Shown: one piece after another, positions 43,641 to 52,902 of the stretch
How the letters are laid out: each line of letters begins with the position of its first letter
How positions within the stretch are numbered: the first letter of the stretch is position 1
DNA from: Bacteroidota bacterium
GTDB lineage: Bacteria; Bacteroidota; Bacteroidia; AKYH767-A; 2013-40CM-41-45
Length of the DNA: 64,000 nucleotides
NCBI GenBank assembly: GCA_016720935.1
Contig: JADKJP010000005.1
Span: 372,001-436,000, forward strand
Reading direction: 5' to 3'
Position numbers and translations under genes: made by a program
Notes under the pieces: generated by a model
What the model was told of the DNA's origin: nothing
Database searches by the model: none
What the model saw: only the letters and a program-made list of their open reading frames with translations

Positions 43641-46600
43641 ATGAAAAAGACATTCTTTTTATTCTTCCTTCTTCTGGCTACTTTTTGGGGGCCGGCATTT
43701 TCACAACTCAAATCCGGGAATTCTTCTTCTACTCCTCAGGTTGACAGTCTGCTTTTCAATGGACTTCATTGGAGAAATATTGGCCCATGGAGAGGCGGAC
43801 GTTCATTGGCAGTATCAGGTGTCATTGACCAGCCCAATGTGTATTATTTTGGAGCTGTTGGTGGCGGAGTTTGGAAATCGGATGATTACGGACAAAGCTG
43901 GAACTGCATTTCTGATTCCACATTCCACAGCTCCTCTGTAGGAGCAATTAGTGTAGCTCCAGGAGATCCCAATATTCTATATGTAGGAATGGGAGAACCC
44001 GAAATGCGTGGCAATATCAGTTTTGGAGATGGCATTTATAAAAGCATTGACGCGGGACGTACCTGGAAACACATCGGACTGGAAAAGTCATTTGCAATTG
44101 CTTCCATCCTCGTACATCCTACAAATCCGGATCTGGTTTATGCTGCATGCATGGGAAATGTATTTGGAACAAATCCCGAACGCGGTGTTTTTCGTAGTAG
44201 TGACGGTGGAAAATCATGGGAAAAGATTTTATATAAAAACGATAGCACCGGTTGTATCAGCCTCGCATTTGATCCATCCAATCCGAGAACAATCTACGCT
44301 TCCTTATGGCAAGCCTGTCGAAATCCATGGTCATTGAGCAGTGGTGGTAAGGGCAGCGGTATATACAAAAGTGATGACGGAGGGAATTCCTGGAAAAACA
44401 TTAGTAACGCTCCAGGATTGCCTGTTGGGCTCCTTGGTAAAATCTTTATTTGTACAACGCCGGCGAAATCTGAAAGAGTATATGCAAGCATAGAAAATGA
44501 AAATGGTGGAATTTTTAGAAGTGATGATAACGGCGCGCATTGGACACGCACAACAGATGACAGAAATTTAAGAAAACGCCCCTGGTATTTCAGCACCATT
44601 GCCGCGGATCCCAAAAATGCAGACGCGCTTTGGTGTTTGAATGTTCAACTTTGGAAAAGTACGGATGGCGGAATGAAATTTAATCAGATGCCGTCAATGC
44701 ATGGTGACCATCACGATATCTGGATCAATCCCAAAGATCCAAGGTACATGATTATCGGCGATGATGGAGGCGGTTACGTGAGCACTGATGGCGGCCAGCA
44801 TTATAGTGATGTGGATATTCCGACCTGTCAATTCTATCATGTAAATCTTGATAATGATTTTCCATACAATGTTTATGGGGCTCAACAAGACAACAGCTCC
44901 ATCCGTATTGCAAGCGCAACGGATGGATTTTCAATCGGCAGCAATGACTGGTATCCGGTAGCAGGTGGGGAAGCCGGTTATATTGTTCCTGATCCAACCA
45001 ATCCTGACATTACCTATGGCGGCGAATACGATGGAAATTTCAGTACCTACAACAAAAAGAATAATCAGTATAAATTAATTTCAGTATGGCCGGAACCGAG
45101 TCATGGACATGGTTCCAACGAAAGAAAATACCGGTTCAACTGGACTTTCCCGATTGTCGTTTCGCCTCACGATGACAAAACCATTTACATCACGTCTCAA
45201 TTTGTGCATCGTACAAAAGATGCCGGAATGTCCTGGGAAACCATCAGTCCCGATCTCACCCGACATAAGCCCGAAACGATGAACGCCAGCGGAGGTCCAA
45301 TCACAAAAGACAATACAGGAGCCGAAGCGTATGCGAATATTTTTTCGTTTGCGGAATCTCCTGTTAAGAAAGGTGTTTTCTGGACAGGAAGTGATGATGG
45401 GTTCGTAAATGTATCTGTTGACGAGGGAAAAACATGGAAAAACGTCACTCCGAAAATCCTTAATGACTACGCTTTAATCAGCATTATCGAAGCCTCGTCA
45501 TTCGATGCCGCGACATGTTATATCGCGGCGAATAAGTACAAACAAGCCGATACCAAACCGTATCTTTTTAAAACGACGGATTACGGTGCTACCTGGACAC
45601 TCATTACAACCGGTATTCCTGTGAATGATTATTGCAGAGTCATCCGCGAAGACCCGAATAAAAAAGGAATCCTGTATGCAGGAACAGAACGTGGTCTATA
45701 TATTTCCTTCAATGAAGGAGCAAGTTGGCAGTCTCTTCAATTAAACTTACCACTGACTCCTGTTCATGATATCCGTATTCAGAAAAGGGAAAAAGATCTT
45801 GTCATCGCTACTCACGGAAGGGCGTTCTGGATTCTTGATGACATCACTCCATTGTATCAGCTTGCAGATGCCAAAAATAAAAACGCGTTCCTGTTCAGCC
45901 CAAGAAACAGCTACCGTAAACCAGGAGGTTCCTATTTTTCTCCCTCCATGCAGGTTGGCGAAAATGCACCCAATGGATTATTGCTCCGTTATTATTTTAA
46001 ACAAAAACCGGATAGCGAAATTGTGATTCGCTTTTTTGATTCAAAAGGAGACACGATCATTGCTTACTCGAGTACCAAAGATAAAAAAGGAGAACCTGTC
46101 AAGATTCAAAAAGAGTTCTATCAGGATTCCCTCATGAAACGACCGGGCTTACTTCCGGCTCAAAAAGGAATGAACGTATTTGTATGGGATCTTCGATATC
46201 CGGACGCCAAAAATATTGAAATAGGAAATAACGCTTTGCTTTCAGGTTCTCTCATTGGTCCTGTTGCAAAACCGGGAAAATATACCGCACGTTTGTATCA
46301 AAAAGATTCCCTGCTTGCCAGCACTGAGTTCACAATTTTAAAAGATCCAAGAATTTCTACTACCGACGAAGATTTTAACCTGCAATTTGATTTGCTGAAA
46401 AAAATTCGTGACAAACAAACTGAATTAAATTCTGCAATTAATACTATTCGATCGATTGTCAAAGAAGTGAATGACCAAAGTGCTTCGACAAAAGACACTG
46501 CTGTGATCTCAAAATTAAAGTTGGTGTCCGGGCCAATGCTTGATTCACTTAAGAAAATTGAAGAAGAACTCACCCAACCCAAAGCGGTAACTGATTATGA

Positions 46601-46835
46601 TCTCTTTAATTACCCGAACAAACTGAATGATAAACTAGCCGGCTTACATGATATTGTCGCTTCGGCGGACGCAAGACCCACAAACTCATACTTCATGGTG
46701 TATGATGATCTTTCCGAAAAAATAGACAGGCAATTGAAAAAAATGGATGAAATCCTCAACGTTCGTCTCCCGGAGTTAAATTCTATTATTGAAAAAGATA
46801 AATTATTCAATATTCGGGACCCAAGGAAAAAATAA
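43641..46835 (+). CDS. Secreted sortilin/VPS10-like BNR-repeat protein
   Basis: A 1064-residue protein with a signal peptide (to about residue 21). Residues about 40-700 carry repeated BNR/Asp-box motifs of S-x-D-x-G-x-x-W type (SDDYGQSWN, SIDAGRTWKH, SSDGGKSWEK, SDDGGNSWKN, TDYGATWT, SFNEGASWQS), the hallmark of a Sortilin/VPS10 ten-bladed propeller as in WD40/YVTN/BNR-like proteins. The remainder is an immunoglobulin-like part (VFVWDLRYPDAKNIEIG) and a long helical C-terminus. No T9SS domain is seen. These proteins are common in Bacteroidota; catalytic function, if any, is unknown (proteolytic or glycan-related roles are speculative). Confidence 0.9.
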   Translation: MKKTFFLFFLLLATFWGPAFSQLKSGNSSSTPQVDSLLFNGLHWRNIGPWRGGRSLAVSGVIDQPNVYYFGAVGGGVWKSDDYGQSWNCISDSTFHSSSVGAISVAPGDPNILYVGMGEPEMRGNISFGDGIYKSIDAGRTWKHIGLEKSFAIASILVHPTNPDLVYAACMGNVFGTNPERGVFRSSDGGKSWEKILYKNDSTGCISLAFDPSNPRTIYASLWQACRNPWSLSSGGKGSGIYKSDDGGNSWKNISNAPGLPVGLLGKIFICTTPAKSERVYASIENENGGIFRSDDNGAHWTRTTDDRNLRKRPWYFSTIAADPKNADALWCLNVQLWKSTDGGMKFNQMPSMHGDHHDIWINPKDPRYMIIGDDGGGYVSTDGGQHYSDVDIPTCQFYHVNLDNDFPYNVYGAQQDNSSIRIASATDGFSIGSNDWYPVAGGEAGYIVPDPTNPDITYGGEYDGNFSTYNKKNNQYKLISVWPEPSHGHGSNERKYRFNWTFPIVVSPHDDKTIYITSQFVHRTKDAGMSWETISPDLTRHKPETMNASGGPITKDNTGAEAYANIFSFAESPVKKGVFWTGSDDGFVNVSVDEGKTWKNVTPKILNDYALISIIEASSFDAATCYIAANKYKQADTKPYLFKTTDYGATWTLITTGIPVNDYCRVIREDPNKKGILYAGTERGLYISFNEGASWQSLQLNLPLTPVHDIRIQKREKDLVIATHGRAFWILDDITPLYQLADAKNKNAFLFSPRNSYRKPGGSYFSPSMQVGENAPNGLLLRYYFKQKPDSEIVIRFFDSKGDTIIAYSSTKDKKGEPVKIQKEFYQDSLMKRPGLLPAQKGMNVFVWDLRYPDAKNIEIGNNALLSGSLIGPVAKPGKYTARLYQKDSLLASTEFTILKDPRISTTDEDFNLQFDLLKKIRDKQTELNSAINTIRSIVKEVNDQSASTKDTAVISKLKLVSGPMLDSLKKIEEELTQPKAVTDYDLFNYPNKLNDKLAGLHDIVASADARPTNSYFMVYDDLSEKIDRQLKKMDEILNVRLPELNSIIEKDKLFNIRDPRKK

Positions 46836-46857
46836 ATCTGACAGGGAATTACGAATT

Positions 46858-48399
46858 TCAATTCCTCATGACGAAAAACTTCTGAGTCACACGTTGTGAA
46901 CCTGTAGTCATTTCGCAAATGTAGACTCCATTCGGAATGTCCTGGAAATTTTGATCTAAGGTATGCTCCCCTTTCATTGCCTTACCATCAAATATTGTTT
47001 TCACCAGCGATCCTTCCATTGTATAGATAGAAACCCTTGTATTGGCATCACGAATTAGATTAAAACTCAATACCGCACCTGAATTTATTATCGACGGTGA
47101 AATGGACATGTTGTTGGAATTCAAAGGATGCTCAGCAGCTGAAAGACCGAGCAATGTCGCGTCAACAAGCGCTGTGTAAACATAGGAGGTTCCAAACAAA
47201 TCGAATGCCGACCAGCAAGGTCTTACAACATTGTTATGTGCGGCGATTCCAATATAATCACCAAAGAAAGAAGATGCATCAACCACAAAAGATTGCTGAT
47301 TAATTTTTTCATTGGTAAATGTCGCTCCTCCATCATTCGACCAGGCAAGATAGAAATCTGTTGTGTCTGAAGTGTAGTTTCTCCTGTCATAGAAACAAAC
47401 GTAAATATTGCCGGTTACCTGATCCACTGTCATGGCATTCAAAAACTGATGTGATAAGGTGATGTCGTCATTCACTCTTACTTCCGGCCCCCAGGTATTT
47501 CCGCCGTCAGTTGATTTAATCAACCAAACATCTGTATTGTTTAATCCGTTTCGCTGATCACACCAGCTCACGTAGATTGTTCCGTTATTCGGGCCATTGC
47601 TTTTGTCTATGCTTATAAAAGGAGTTGAACGAATTCTGTTAATACCCGGAATACTGTAATACACTCCTCCGGGGACCGGAGTAATAATTTGATCCGCAGT
47701 TCTCCACGATGCACCAAAATCCGTCGATTTATCTAAAAGCAATCCTTGTGAACTCGCCCAGCTGACATACACATTGCCTTGTTCATCTGTTGCGGGTCTG
47801 GGTTCTATTACATCAAGATACTCCTCATCGCCTCCTCTTTCGTCGAGACGGATTGCCGGCGACCATGTTGCGCCCTGATCATACGAGGCTGAGAAAAGAA
47901 TATGGCTCGAATCAGCGGAAGATTGCGGAGGGTAATTATCGTACTGCGACCAGGTTGTATATATAAAATGATTGGACCAATCCGCGTATGCCCACTCATG
48001 ATCCTGTAAAAAAGGCGGGTTGTTTTGACCCGCGTAGGTACCGCTATTCCAGGATGGAGGAAATGCATTTGATTTCTGACAAATTATTCTGTCAAGTTGA
48101 TCAGCCAAATGGAAGTAATAAAAATTTCCCGCGCCGTCACAGACTACATTCGGATCCCCGTAATTTCCCCAGGTAGAAGTCAAAGATCCTTGTGACCAAT
48201 TTTGTCCTCCATCCATCGAGTAATAGTAATTCGTAAGATTCGCTCCGGCAACCTGATGATTGGTGTTTTGCGGGTCTATTGCAATCGTTGTCTCCGACGC
48301 AAACTGGCTGATCAATATATTTTGATATTGAGCACCCGAATCAAATTGTAGACCAAAAAGCAAAAAAAGTATTGCCGGGTACGGGATTAATTTGTTCAT
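46858..48399 (-). CDS. T9SS cargo protein with sialidase-like BNR propeller
   Basis: A 513-residue secreted protein (signal peptide ending SGAQ). The propeller part has Asp-box motifs (SMDGGQNWSQG, SYDQGATWSP, STDFGASWR, STDGGNTWGPE, SNDGGATFTNE) and DVIEPRPATDEQGNVYVSWAS, resembling the sialidase/exo-alpha fold. The classical sialidase arginine triad and nucleophilic tyrosine are not assignable by eye, so enzymatic activity is unproven. A T9SS type A domain ends it (SISPSIINSGAVLSFNLI to FVMRN). It converges with the VPS10-like gene, with only 22 bp between stop codons. Confidence 0.88.
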   Translation of the reverse strand: MNKLIPYPAILFLLFGLQFDSGAQYQNILISQFASETTIAIDPQNTNHQVAGANLTNYYYSMDGGQNWSQGSLTSTWGNYGDPNVVCDGAGNFYYFHLADQLDRIICQKSNAFPPSWNSGTYAGQNNPPFLQDHEWAYADWSNHFIYTTWSQYDNYPPQSSADSSHILFSASYDQGATWSPAIRLDERGGDEEYLDVIEPRPATDEQGNVYVSWASSQGLLLDKSTDFGASWRTADQIITPVPGGVYYSIPGINRIRSTPFISIDKSNGPNNGTIYVSWCDQRNGLNNTDVWLIKSTDGGNTWGPEVRVNDDITLSHQFLNAMTVDQVTGNIYVCFYDRRNYTSDTTDFYLAWSNDGGATFTNEKINQQSFVVDASSFFGDYIGIAAHNNVVRPCWSAFDLFGTSYVYTALVDATLLGLSAAEHPLNSNNMSISPSIINSGAVLSFNLIRDANTRVSIYTMEGSLVKTIFDGKAMKGEHTLDQNFQDIPNGVYICEMTTGSQRVTQKFFVMRN

Positions 48400-48451
48400 G
48401 AATGCAATTTTAGTTCTAAGATAACATTTTCAAACTACGTACAGATGATGA

Positions 48452-49330
48452 TTACATTCCTTCCGGACGTTTATGCTTCCATCTGCGGTGTGTCCACAAC
48501 CAGTAAGCAGGAGCCTTGCGAATAATTTCTTCATTGAGGAAGGAACATTTTTCGGTGATTTCATTAGGCTTTGTACCCGACGGATCATCGCAGATCAATT
48601 TGTATTCCATCCGGTAATACCCTCTCTTTTTCTTTGTGATGACTCCATAAAGGACCGGGTAATTATACTTTACTGCGTATCGCTCAACACCTGTGAGCAT
48701 GCATGTATCCTGGTTCAGAAATTTCATCCAGTGACCTTTTTTGGGATCGGATGGACTCTGATCATTTATAAAACCATATGTGCAAAGTTGCTCCCTGTGC
48801 TCTTCAAAAAATGTTGCAACCTCCTTGGTGGACATTAGCTTAGTGCCAAATCGTGCTCTTGTATTCCTTAATCGCTGATCAAAAAAGGCGCTGGATAATT
48901 TTTTATAGATTCCTGTTCCTGTATGCGAACTGTGAAAAGGCAAGGTCACAGCAGGCCATTCCCAATTTGCATAATGTCCGGTCACAAGGATGAGACTTTT
49001 TTTATTCCTGTAATATTCTTCCAATAAATCCGCATTGACAAGTTCGACGCGATTTAAAATTGCTTCGTTGCTCGCAGTAAATATTTTAAGGCTCTCGAAA
49101 ATGAGATCACAAAAATGATGGTAAAATTCCTTTTGGATTCTCAAAAGTTCCTTTTCGTCTTTTTCAGGAAAAGAATTTCTGAGATTTTGCATCACGACCT
49201 TTTTCCGGTAAGGAAAAATGTAATAAAGAATAATAAACACAAAATCCGATAATCCATAAAGGAGAGGAAACGGCAAGAGGGAGATCGGGATTAAAACAAG
49301 ATAATATAGAAGGGCGCTAAAAACTACCAT
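48452..49330 (-). CDS. LpxL/HtrB-type lipid A lauroyl(myristoyl) acyltransferase
   Basis: A 292-residue inner-membrane acyltransferase. An N-terminal membrane helix (about 5-30) precedes the catalytic motif GHYANWEW (H-x4-E, about residue 117), which here reads HYANWE as in LpxL/LpxM. Other blocks are QSPSDPKKGHWMKFLNQDTCMLTGVERYAVKYNYPVLYG and the C-terminal APAYWLWTHRRWKHKRP, typical of the family. It adds a secondary acyl chain to lipid A (or a related lipid) at the inner membrane. Length is normal. Confidence 0.92.
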   Translation of the reverse strand: MVVFSALLYYLVLIPISLLPFPLLYGLSDFVFIILYYIFPYRKKVVMQNLRNSFPEKDEKELLRIQKEFYHHFCDLIFESLKIFTASNEAILNRVELVNADLLEEYYRNKKSLILVTGHYANWEWPAVTLPFHSSHTGTGIYKKLSSAFFDQRLRNTRARFGTKLMSTKEVATFFEEHREQLCTYGFINDQSPSDPKKGHWMKFLNQDTCMLTGVERYAVKYNYPVLYGVITKKKRGYYRMEYKLICDDPSGTKPNEITEKCSFLNEEIIRKAPAYWLWTHRRWKHKRPEGM

Positions 49331-49411
49331 TTTTATAATTTCCCGTGTGGTTGCTTTGCGGGGAGTTCAAAAGTAGTACAAATGATAAAAAGAGATCCAC
49401 CCGATGCAAAG

Positions 49412-49454
49412 AAAATACCCGGAACAGATTCAGGGTGAATGTTCCGGGTATTTT
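49412..49454 (-). terminator. Terminator of the redox operon
   Basis: AAAATACCCGGAAC (49412-49425) pairs over 14 bases with GTTCCGGGTATTTT (49441-49454), and TTTTCTTT follows on the minus strand. It lies 43 bases after the last gene (49498) of the operon. Confidence 0.88.
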
Positions 49455-49497
49455 CAAAAGCAAGCGTGACGGGAATAATTCCCTTAATGAATTATTC

Positions 49498-49932
49498 TTA
49501 TTTTTTTGTGAATGTACGCATGTAATTCACGATCGCCCAACGCTCATTATCGCTCAATTTTTCTTTGAATGATGGCATAGGCTTGCGGCCTTCTGTGGTT
49601 TTCCAGTACAATTCACCATCTGTAGCCTTTGCTGTTTCTTCGCTGCTAAAATCACCACAGGAGATGTCGATTTTCTCGGCTTTTGTTCCATCACCCAATC
49701 CTTTCGCACCATGACAGGATTTGCAATGCTGTGCATACAAATCTTTTCCTTCTTTGAGCGAGGCTTCATCCGATTTAACCGGATTTTTCATTTTTACTGC
49801 ACTCTCAGGTGAAGGCCATGGTTTTCCCTTCGGTTTTCCCTGAGCGAATGATTGGGTGGAAATTGATACGAGCATTGTGGACAATGCAAGTACTGCCATA
49901 ACGCTTTTAAAACTTTTTGTGATTGAATTCAT
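49498..49932 (-). CDS. Periplasmic class I cytochrome c
   Basis: A 144-residue protein with a signal peptide (ending TQSFAQ, about 31). The heme motif is CKSCHG (about 70-75) in YAQHCKSCHGAKGLGDG, and the distal methionine is in RKPMPSF (about 118), then LSDNERWAIVNYMRTF. This is a soluble monoheme cytochrome c (cbb3/ActE-like). It is the last gene of the redox operon, 32 bp after the Ig/TM protein, and could receive electrons from the NrfD/iron-sulfur module. The final acceptor is not encoded here. Confidence 0.93.
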   Translation of the reverse strand: MNSITKSFKSVMAVLALSTMLVSISTQSFAQGKPKGKPWPSPESAVKMKNPVKSDEASLKEGKDLYAQHCKSCHGAKGLGDGTKAEKIDISCGDFSSEETAKATDGELYWKTTEGRKPMPSFKEKLSDNERWAIVNYMRTFTKK

Positions 49933-49964
49933 GACTAATTTGTTTAATTGTTAGTGTTCGTATT

Positions 49965-50516
49965 TTACTTTTTAGCTAAATGCTTGCTTAATTTTCTTAT
50001 TTTGAATAATTGTGAAATTACGTAGAGTAAAGTACCCCAAATTCCGATAATGATGACGTTAGAGACAATGATAAAGATCCAGGGCGCATTTGATCTTGAT
50101 CCAGACAAAGATCGTTCCATAATTCCGGTTTCAGCTCTTGGCGATCCCCAATTCGACTCCCCTTTTGCTTCCAGGCTGCCATAATTTTCATCATCTTCGA
50201 TTTTAGCGATTATTGTCAGTTTTCCGTTCAAATCTGCAGGAATATCGTTGGGGAATTCGAAGCTCGCAATCCCGGATTCATCTGTGGCGACTGCATCCCC
50301 TATTGGCAACAACCCGAAAAGCCGTTGAACATATAGTTTTACCTCAACTTCTTTTACGGGAGTATCGTTGGATGTAACAAGTGCCTTGCAAATATTTACT
50401 GAATCCGGTTTTTCGAAACTCAGGGTTATCTTCGCTTCTTTTTCCTGGGCAAATAACAATCCCGGAAGCAACAGACCGAAAAACAACAGGCTTTTATAAA
50501 ATAGGTTTCTGTTCAT
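49965..50516 (-). CDS. Unknown periplasmic/membrane protein of the NrfD operon
   Basis: A 183-residue protein with a signal peptide (ending LLFAQ), a beta-rich periplasmic domain of Ig/transthyretin type (VKLYVQRLFGLLPIGDAVATDESGIASFEFPNDIPADLNGKLTIIAKIEDDENY) and one C-terminal membrane helix (about 148-170, WIFIIVSNVIIIGIWGTLLYVI). A basic cytoplasmic tail ends it. No cofactor motif is present. I do not recognise a family. Its fixed place between NrfD and cytochrome c (gaps of 8 and 32 bp) suggests a structural or docking subunit; this is inference. Confidence 0.8.
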   Translation of the reverse strand: MNRNLFYKSLLFFGLLLPGLLFAQEKEAKITLSFEKPDSVNICKALVTSNDTPVKEVEVKLYVQRLFGLLPIGDAVATDESGIASFEFPNDIPADLNGKLTIIAKIEDDENYGSLEAKGESNWGSPRAETGIMERSLSGSRSNAPWIFIIVSNVIIIGIWGTLLYVISQLFKIRKLSKHLAKK

Positions 50517-50524
50517 GGCTCTTG

Positions 50525-51901
50525 TTATTTATAGTTAATAATTTCATCTTTTCCTTCGAGTTTTCCCTCTGCTACTTCCCACACAGAAATGATCGGGAAG
50601 AATCTTGAAAATAATGTTACAATTAACATCATTGCAGCGAATGTTGCTGCTACAATGGTCATTTCAACCAAACTCGGCGTATAATGTCTCCAGGAATCAG
50701 GCACATCCTGTATTGGCAAATACGGATGCGCCAGGCCTGGAATAACAATAAGATAACGTTTGAACCAGGCTGCTATAACAACAAGCACTGCAATGATGGT
50801 CAATGGCAAAGGTTTGCGCATTCGTTTAAACAATGGAAGTATGGCTGGCATCAGCATTCCAAAAAACACCACCGTCCAATACAATGAGGAGTCTTCCCCG
50901 GTAAATAAATCCAGTAGGTGATTCGCATGCAGTCCTGACATTTTATAAGCCGGTACCAGGTATTCATTGATATTAAAATAAATGTAAATGAAAGACATCA
51001 ACACCAATGCCTGCCCCAGTTTATCAAAATGCATAGGAGTAAGATAACTCTCCAGCTTATATGCTTTGCGTATTGCAAACACCGCGACAATCATTCCCGC
51101 AACACCAAGCAAGAATGCGCCGGATACAAAGTATGCACCAAAATTGGTACTGTCCCACTCTGCCCGTAGAGTTGTGGCAAACAACCAGGCTGTGACCGTA
51201 TGAATGGAAACACCCAAAGGAATTACTATAATAGTCAGAATGCGAATACTCTTTTTTAGGATTTTCCATTGTTCCGCAGTTCCTTCCCAACCAAAAGACA
51301 TCCACTCATACATCTTCATCTGCCATTTCGGTTTGTTATGCAAATGATTCTTGCATGTAGACAGGGATGGAATCAAAGGAATAAACAGAAGCACCGTGCT
51401 GGTTGCGATGTAGGTGATGATCACAATGATGTCCCAGACAATCGGAGACTGAATGCGACCGTGTAAAAATAAATAATGTAAGCGCTCCGGTTTTCCCATA
51501 GCGGCAACAATACTGACACCTGCAAGCATGATAGCTGCAACCGCAATCACTTCTGCGATCCTTGATAAAGGCCTGTACCATTCAAAATTTGTCAGTTTTA
51601 ATACCGCTGACATAAGTACACCAATCAAACTCAAGGCAACGAAGAAAACAAAATTTGAAATGTACACACCCCACATGGTATAATCACGAAGGGAGACTGT
51701 AACATATTTACTTTTTGTTTCCTGAATGTAATAAGCATACAATCCACACATGCATATTACTACTAAAAAAGCAATCCAGATTTTTCCCCACTTCCCTATA
51801 CGCTGTACCGGACGCAATAATTCGTCCTTCATGATCATGTACTCTTCCTGCGTAAAGGTTTCGTAGGTGGTTGATTCGGCTTTTATATTATGGTCACTCA
51901 T
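50525..51901 (-). CDS. NrfD/PsrC family quinol-binding membrane protein
   Basis: A 458-residue integral membrane protein with about ten helices. Helix sequences such as IWIAFLVVICMCGLYAYYI, GVYISNFVFFVALSLIGVLMSAVLKLTNFEWYRPLSRIAEVIAVAAIMLAGVSI and the late YLVPAYKMSGL and VPDSWRHYTPSLVEMTIVAATFA fit NrfD/PsrC/ActC-type subunits. These exchange electrons between menaquinol and an iron-sulfur protein; they bind no heme. It lies 20 bp after the Tat-exported iron-sulfur gene, and the two surely form a complex. No molybdopterin catalytic subunit accompanies them. Confidence 0.92.
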   Translation of the reverse strand: MSDHNIKAESTTYETFTQEEYMIMKDELLRPVQRIGKWGKIWIAFLVVICMCGLYAYYIQETKSKYVTVSLRDYTMWGVYISNFVFFVALSLIGVLMSAVLKLTNFEWYRPLSRIAEVIAVAAIMLAGVSIVAAMGKPERLHYLFLHGRIQSPIVWDIIVIITYIATSTVLLFIPLIPSLSTCKNHLHNKPKWQMKMYEWMSFGWEGTAEQWKILKKSIRILTIIVIPLGVSIHTVTAWLFATTLRAEWDSTNFGAYFVSGAFLLGVAGMIVAVFAIRKAYKLESYLTPMHFDKLGQALVLMSFIYIYFNINEYLVPAYKMSGLHANHLLDLFTGEDSSLYWTVVFFGMLMPAILPLFKRMRKPLPLTIIAVLVVIAAWFKRYLIVIPGLAHPYLPIQDVPDSWRHYTPSLVEMTIVAATFAAMMLIVTLFSRFFPIISVWEVAEGKLEGKDEIINYK

Positions 51902-51921
51902 AACGATCAGTTTATAAATGT

Positions 51922-52857
51922 TTACTCTTCAGTGTTGTGTTTTTCTTTCGCTTCTTCAAATGGGAACTGTCTTTTTACCGGTGGTAAATAATATACTCGT
52001 GGCTTTGTTCCGAGTTCTTCGAACTGCCTGTAACCGGCTCTGCTGCGCAACAATTCTTTCAGGCGGAATGTTTCTTCACCATTTGTCACAGTATCTTCGA
52101 GTTCATCACCGAAGAAGATTGTACCATTCGGGCATTCAGAAACACAGGCCGGCAATTCTCCTTTGGCAGCATGGCTGGGACAAAAATCACATTTGGAAAC
52201 AGTCCCCACGGTTGAGGATTTTGTTGAACAACAACTTTCGCCTTCATTACAAGGATGCTTTTCATTGTACTCAACCTGCTCTGGTCTTCCGAAATTAAAT
52301 GATCGTGCGGAATAAGGGCAGGCTGCCATACAAAACTTACAGCCAATGCAACGATCACTATCAACAGCAACAATCCCGTCTGAACGCTTAAATGTTGCGT
52401 CTACTGGGCACACTTTTGTACATGGCGGATTGTCGCAGTGGTAACACATCTGTGGAAACCAATAAGGAGCTGTGAGATCAGCATCCTGCATACGTTTCAC
52501 TTTCAGGTATTCAATTGGAGGCAGCGTGTTGTGCATCTTCTGACAACCCTCCACACATTTTCTTTCATTCGCGCAACGTGCCAGATCAATTACCATTACA
52601 AATTTTCTTCCGGCAATCCCTTCGCGAATCTGGCTCTCTGATAAATTAGTGTCAGCGGCATGATGAGTAACCAATGAGCTGTCCACTTCAACCAGCTTGC
52701 CATCTGCTGTAAGTACTTTTACTTTTTTTCCAGTTGGCGGAGGCGCATCCCCCGCTAATTTTTGTTGAAGTCCAAGCCCTGCCAGAGTCGCTCCTCCGGC
52801 AAGCAATCCGAATTTTAGAAATTTTCTACGGGTGGAATCTTCTTGTTCGTTTTTCAT
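51922..52857 (-). CDS. Tat-exported 4x[4Fe-4S] iron-sulfur protein (DmsB/NrfC-like)
   Basis: A 311-residue protein. A twin-arginine signal (STRRKFLKFGLLAGGATLAGLGL, about residues 8-30) sends it to the periplasmic side. Four cysteine groups follow: CANERKCVEGC, CYHCDNPPCTKVCP, CIGCKFCMAACP and CDFCPSHAAKGELPACVSECP, as in the 4Fe-4S dicluster subunits of DmsB/NrfC/TtrB/ActB proteins. It would pass electrons between NrfD and a periplasmic protein. Here no catalytic subunit is next to it; instead cytochromes and an outer-membrane barrel are. It lies 45 bp from the DUF5777 gene and 20 bp from NrfD. Confidence 0.94.
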   Translation of the reverse strand: MKNEQEDSTRRKFLKFGLLAGGATLAGLGLQQKLAGDAPPPTGKKVKVLTADGKLVEVDSSLVTHHAADTNLSESQIREGIAGRKFVMVIDLARCANERKCVEGCQKMHNTLPPIEYLKVKRMQDADLTAPYWFPQMCYHCDNPPCTKVCPVDATFKRSDGIVAVDSDRCIGCKFCMAACPYSARSFNFGRPEQVEYNEKHPCNEGESCCSTKSSTVGTVSKCDFCPSHAAKGELPACVSECPNGTIFFGDELEDTVTNGEETFRLKELLRSRAGYRQFEELGTKPRVYYLPPVKRQFPFEEAKEKHNTEE

Positions 52858-52902
52858 AATCTGTAATTTTGAACCAGAGAATTAATTGGATGGGGAAAGA
52901 AA

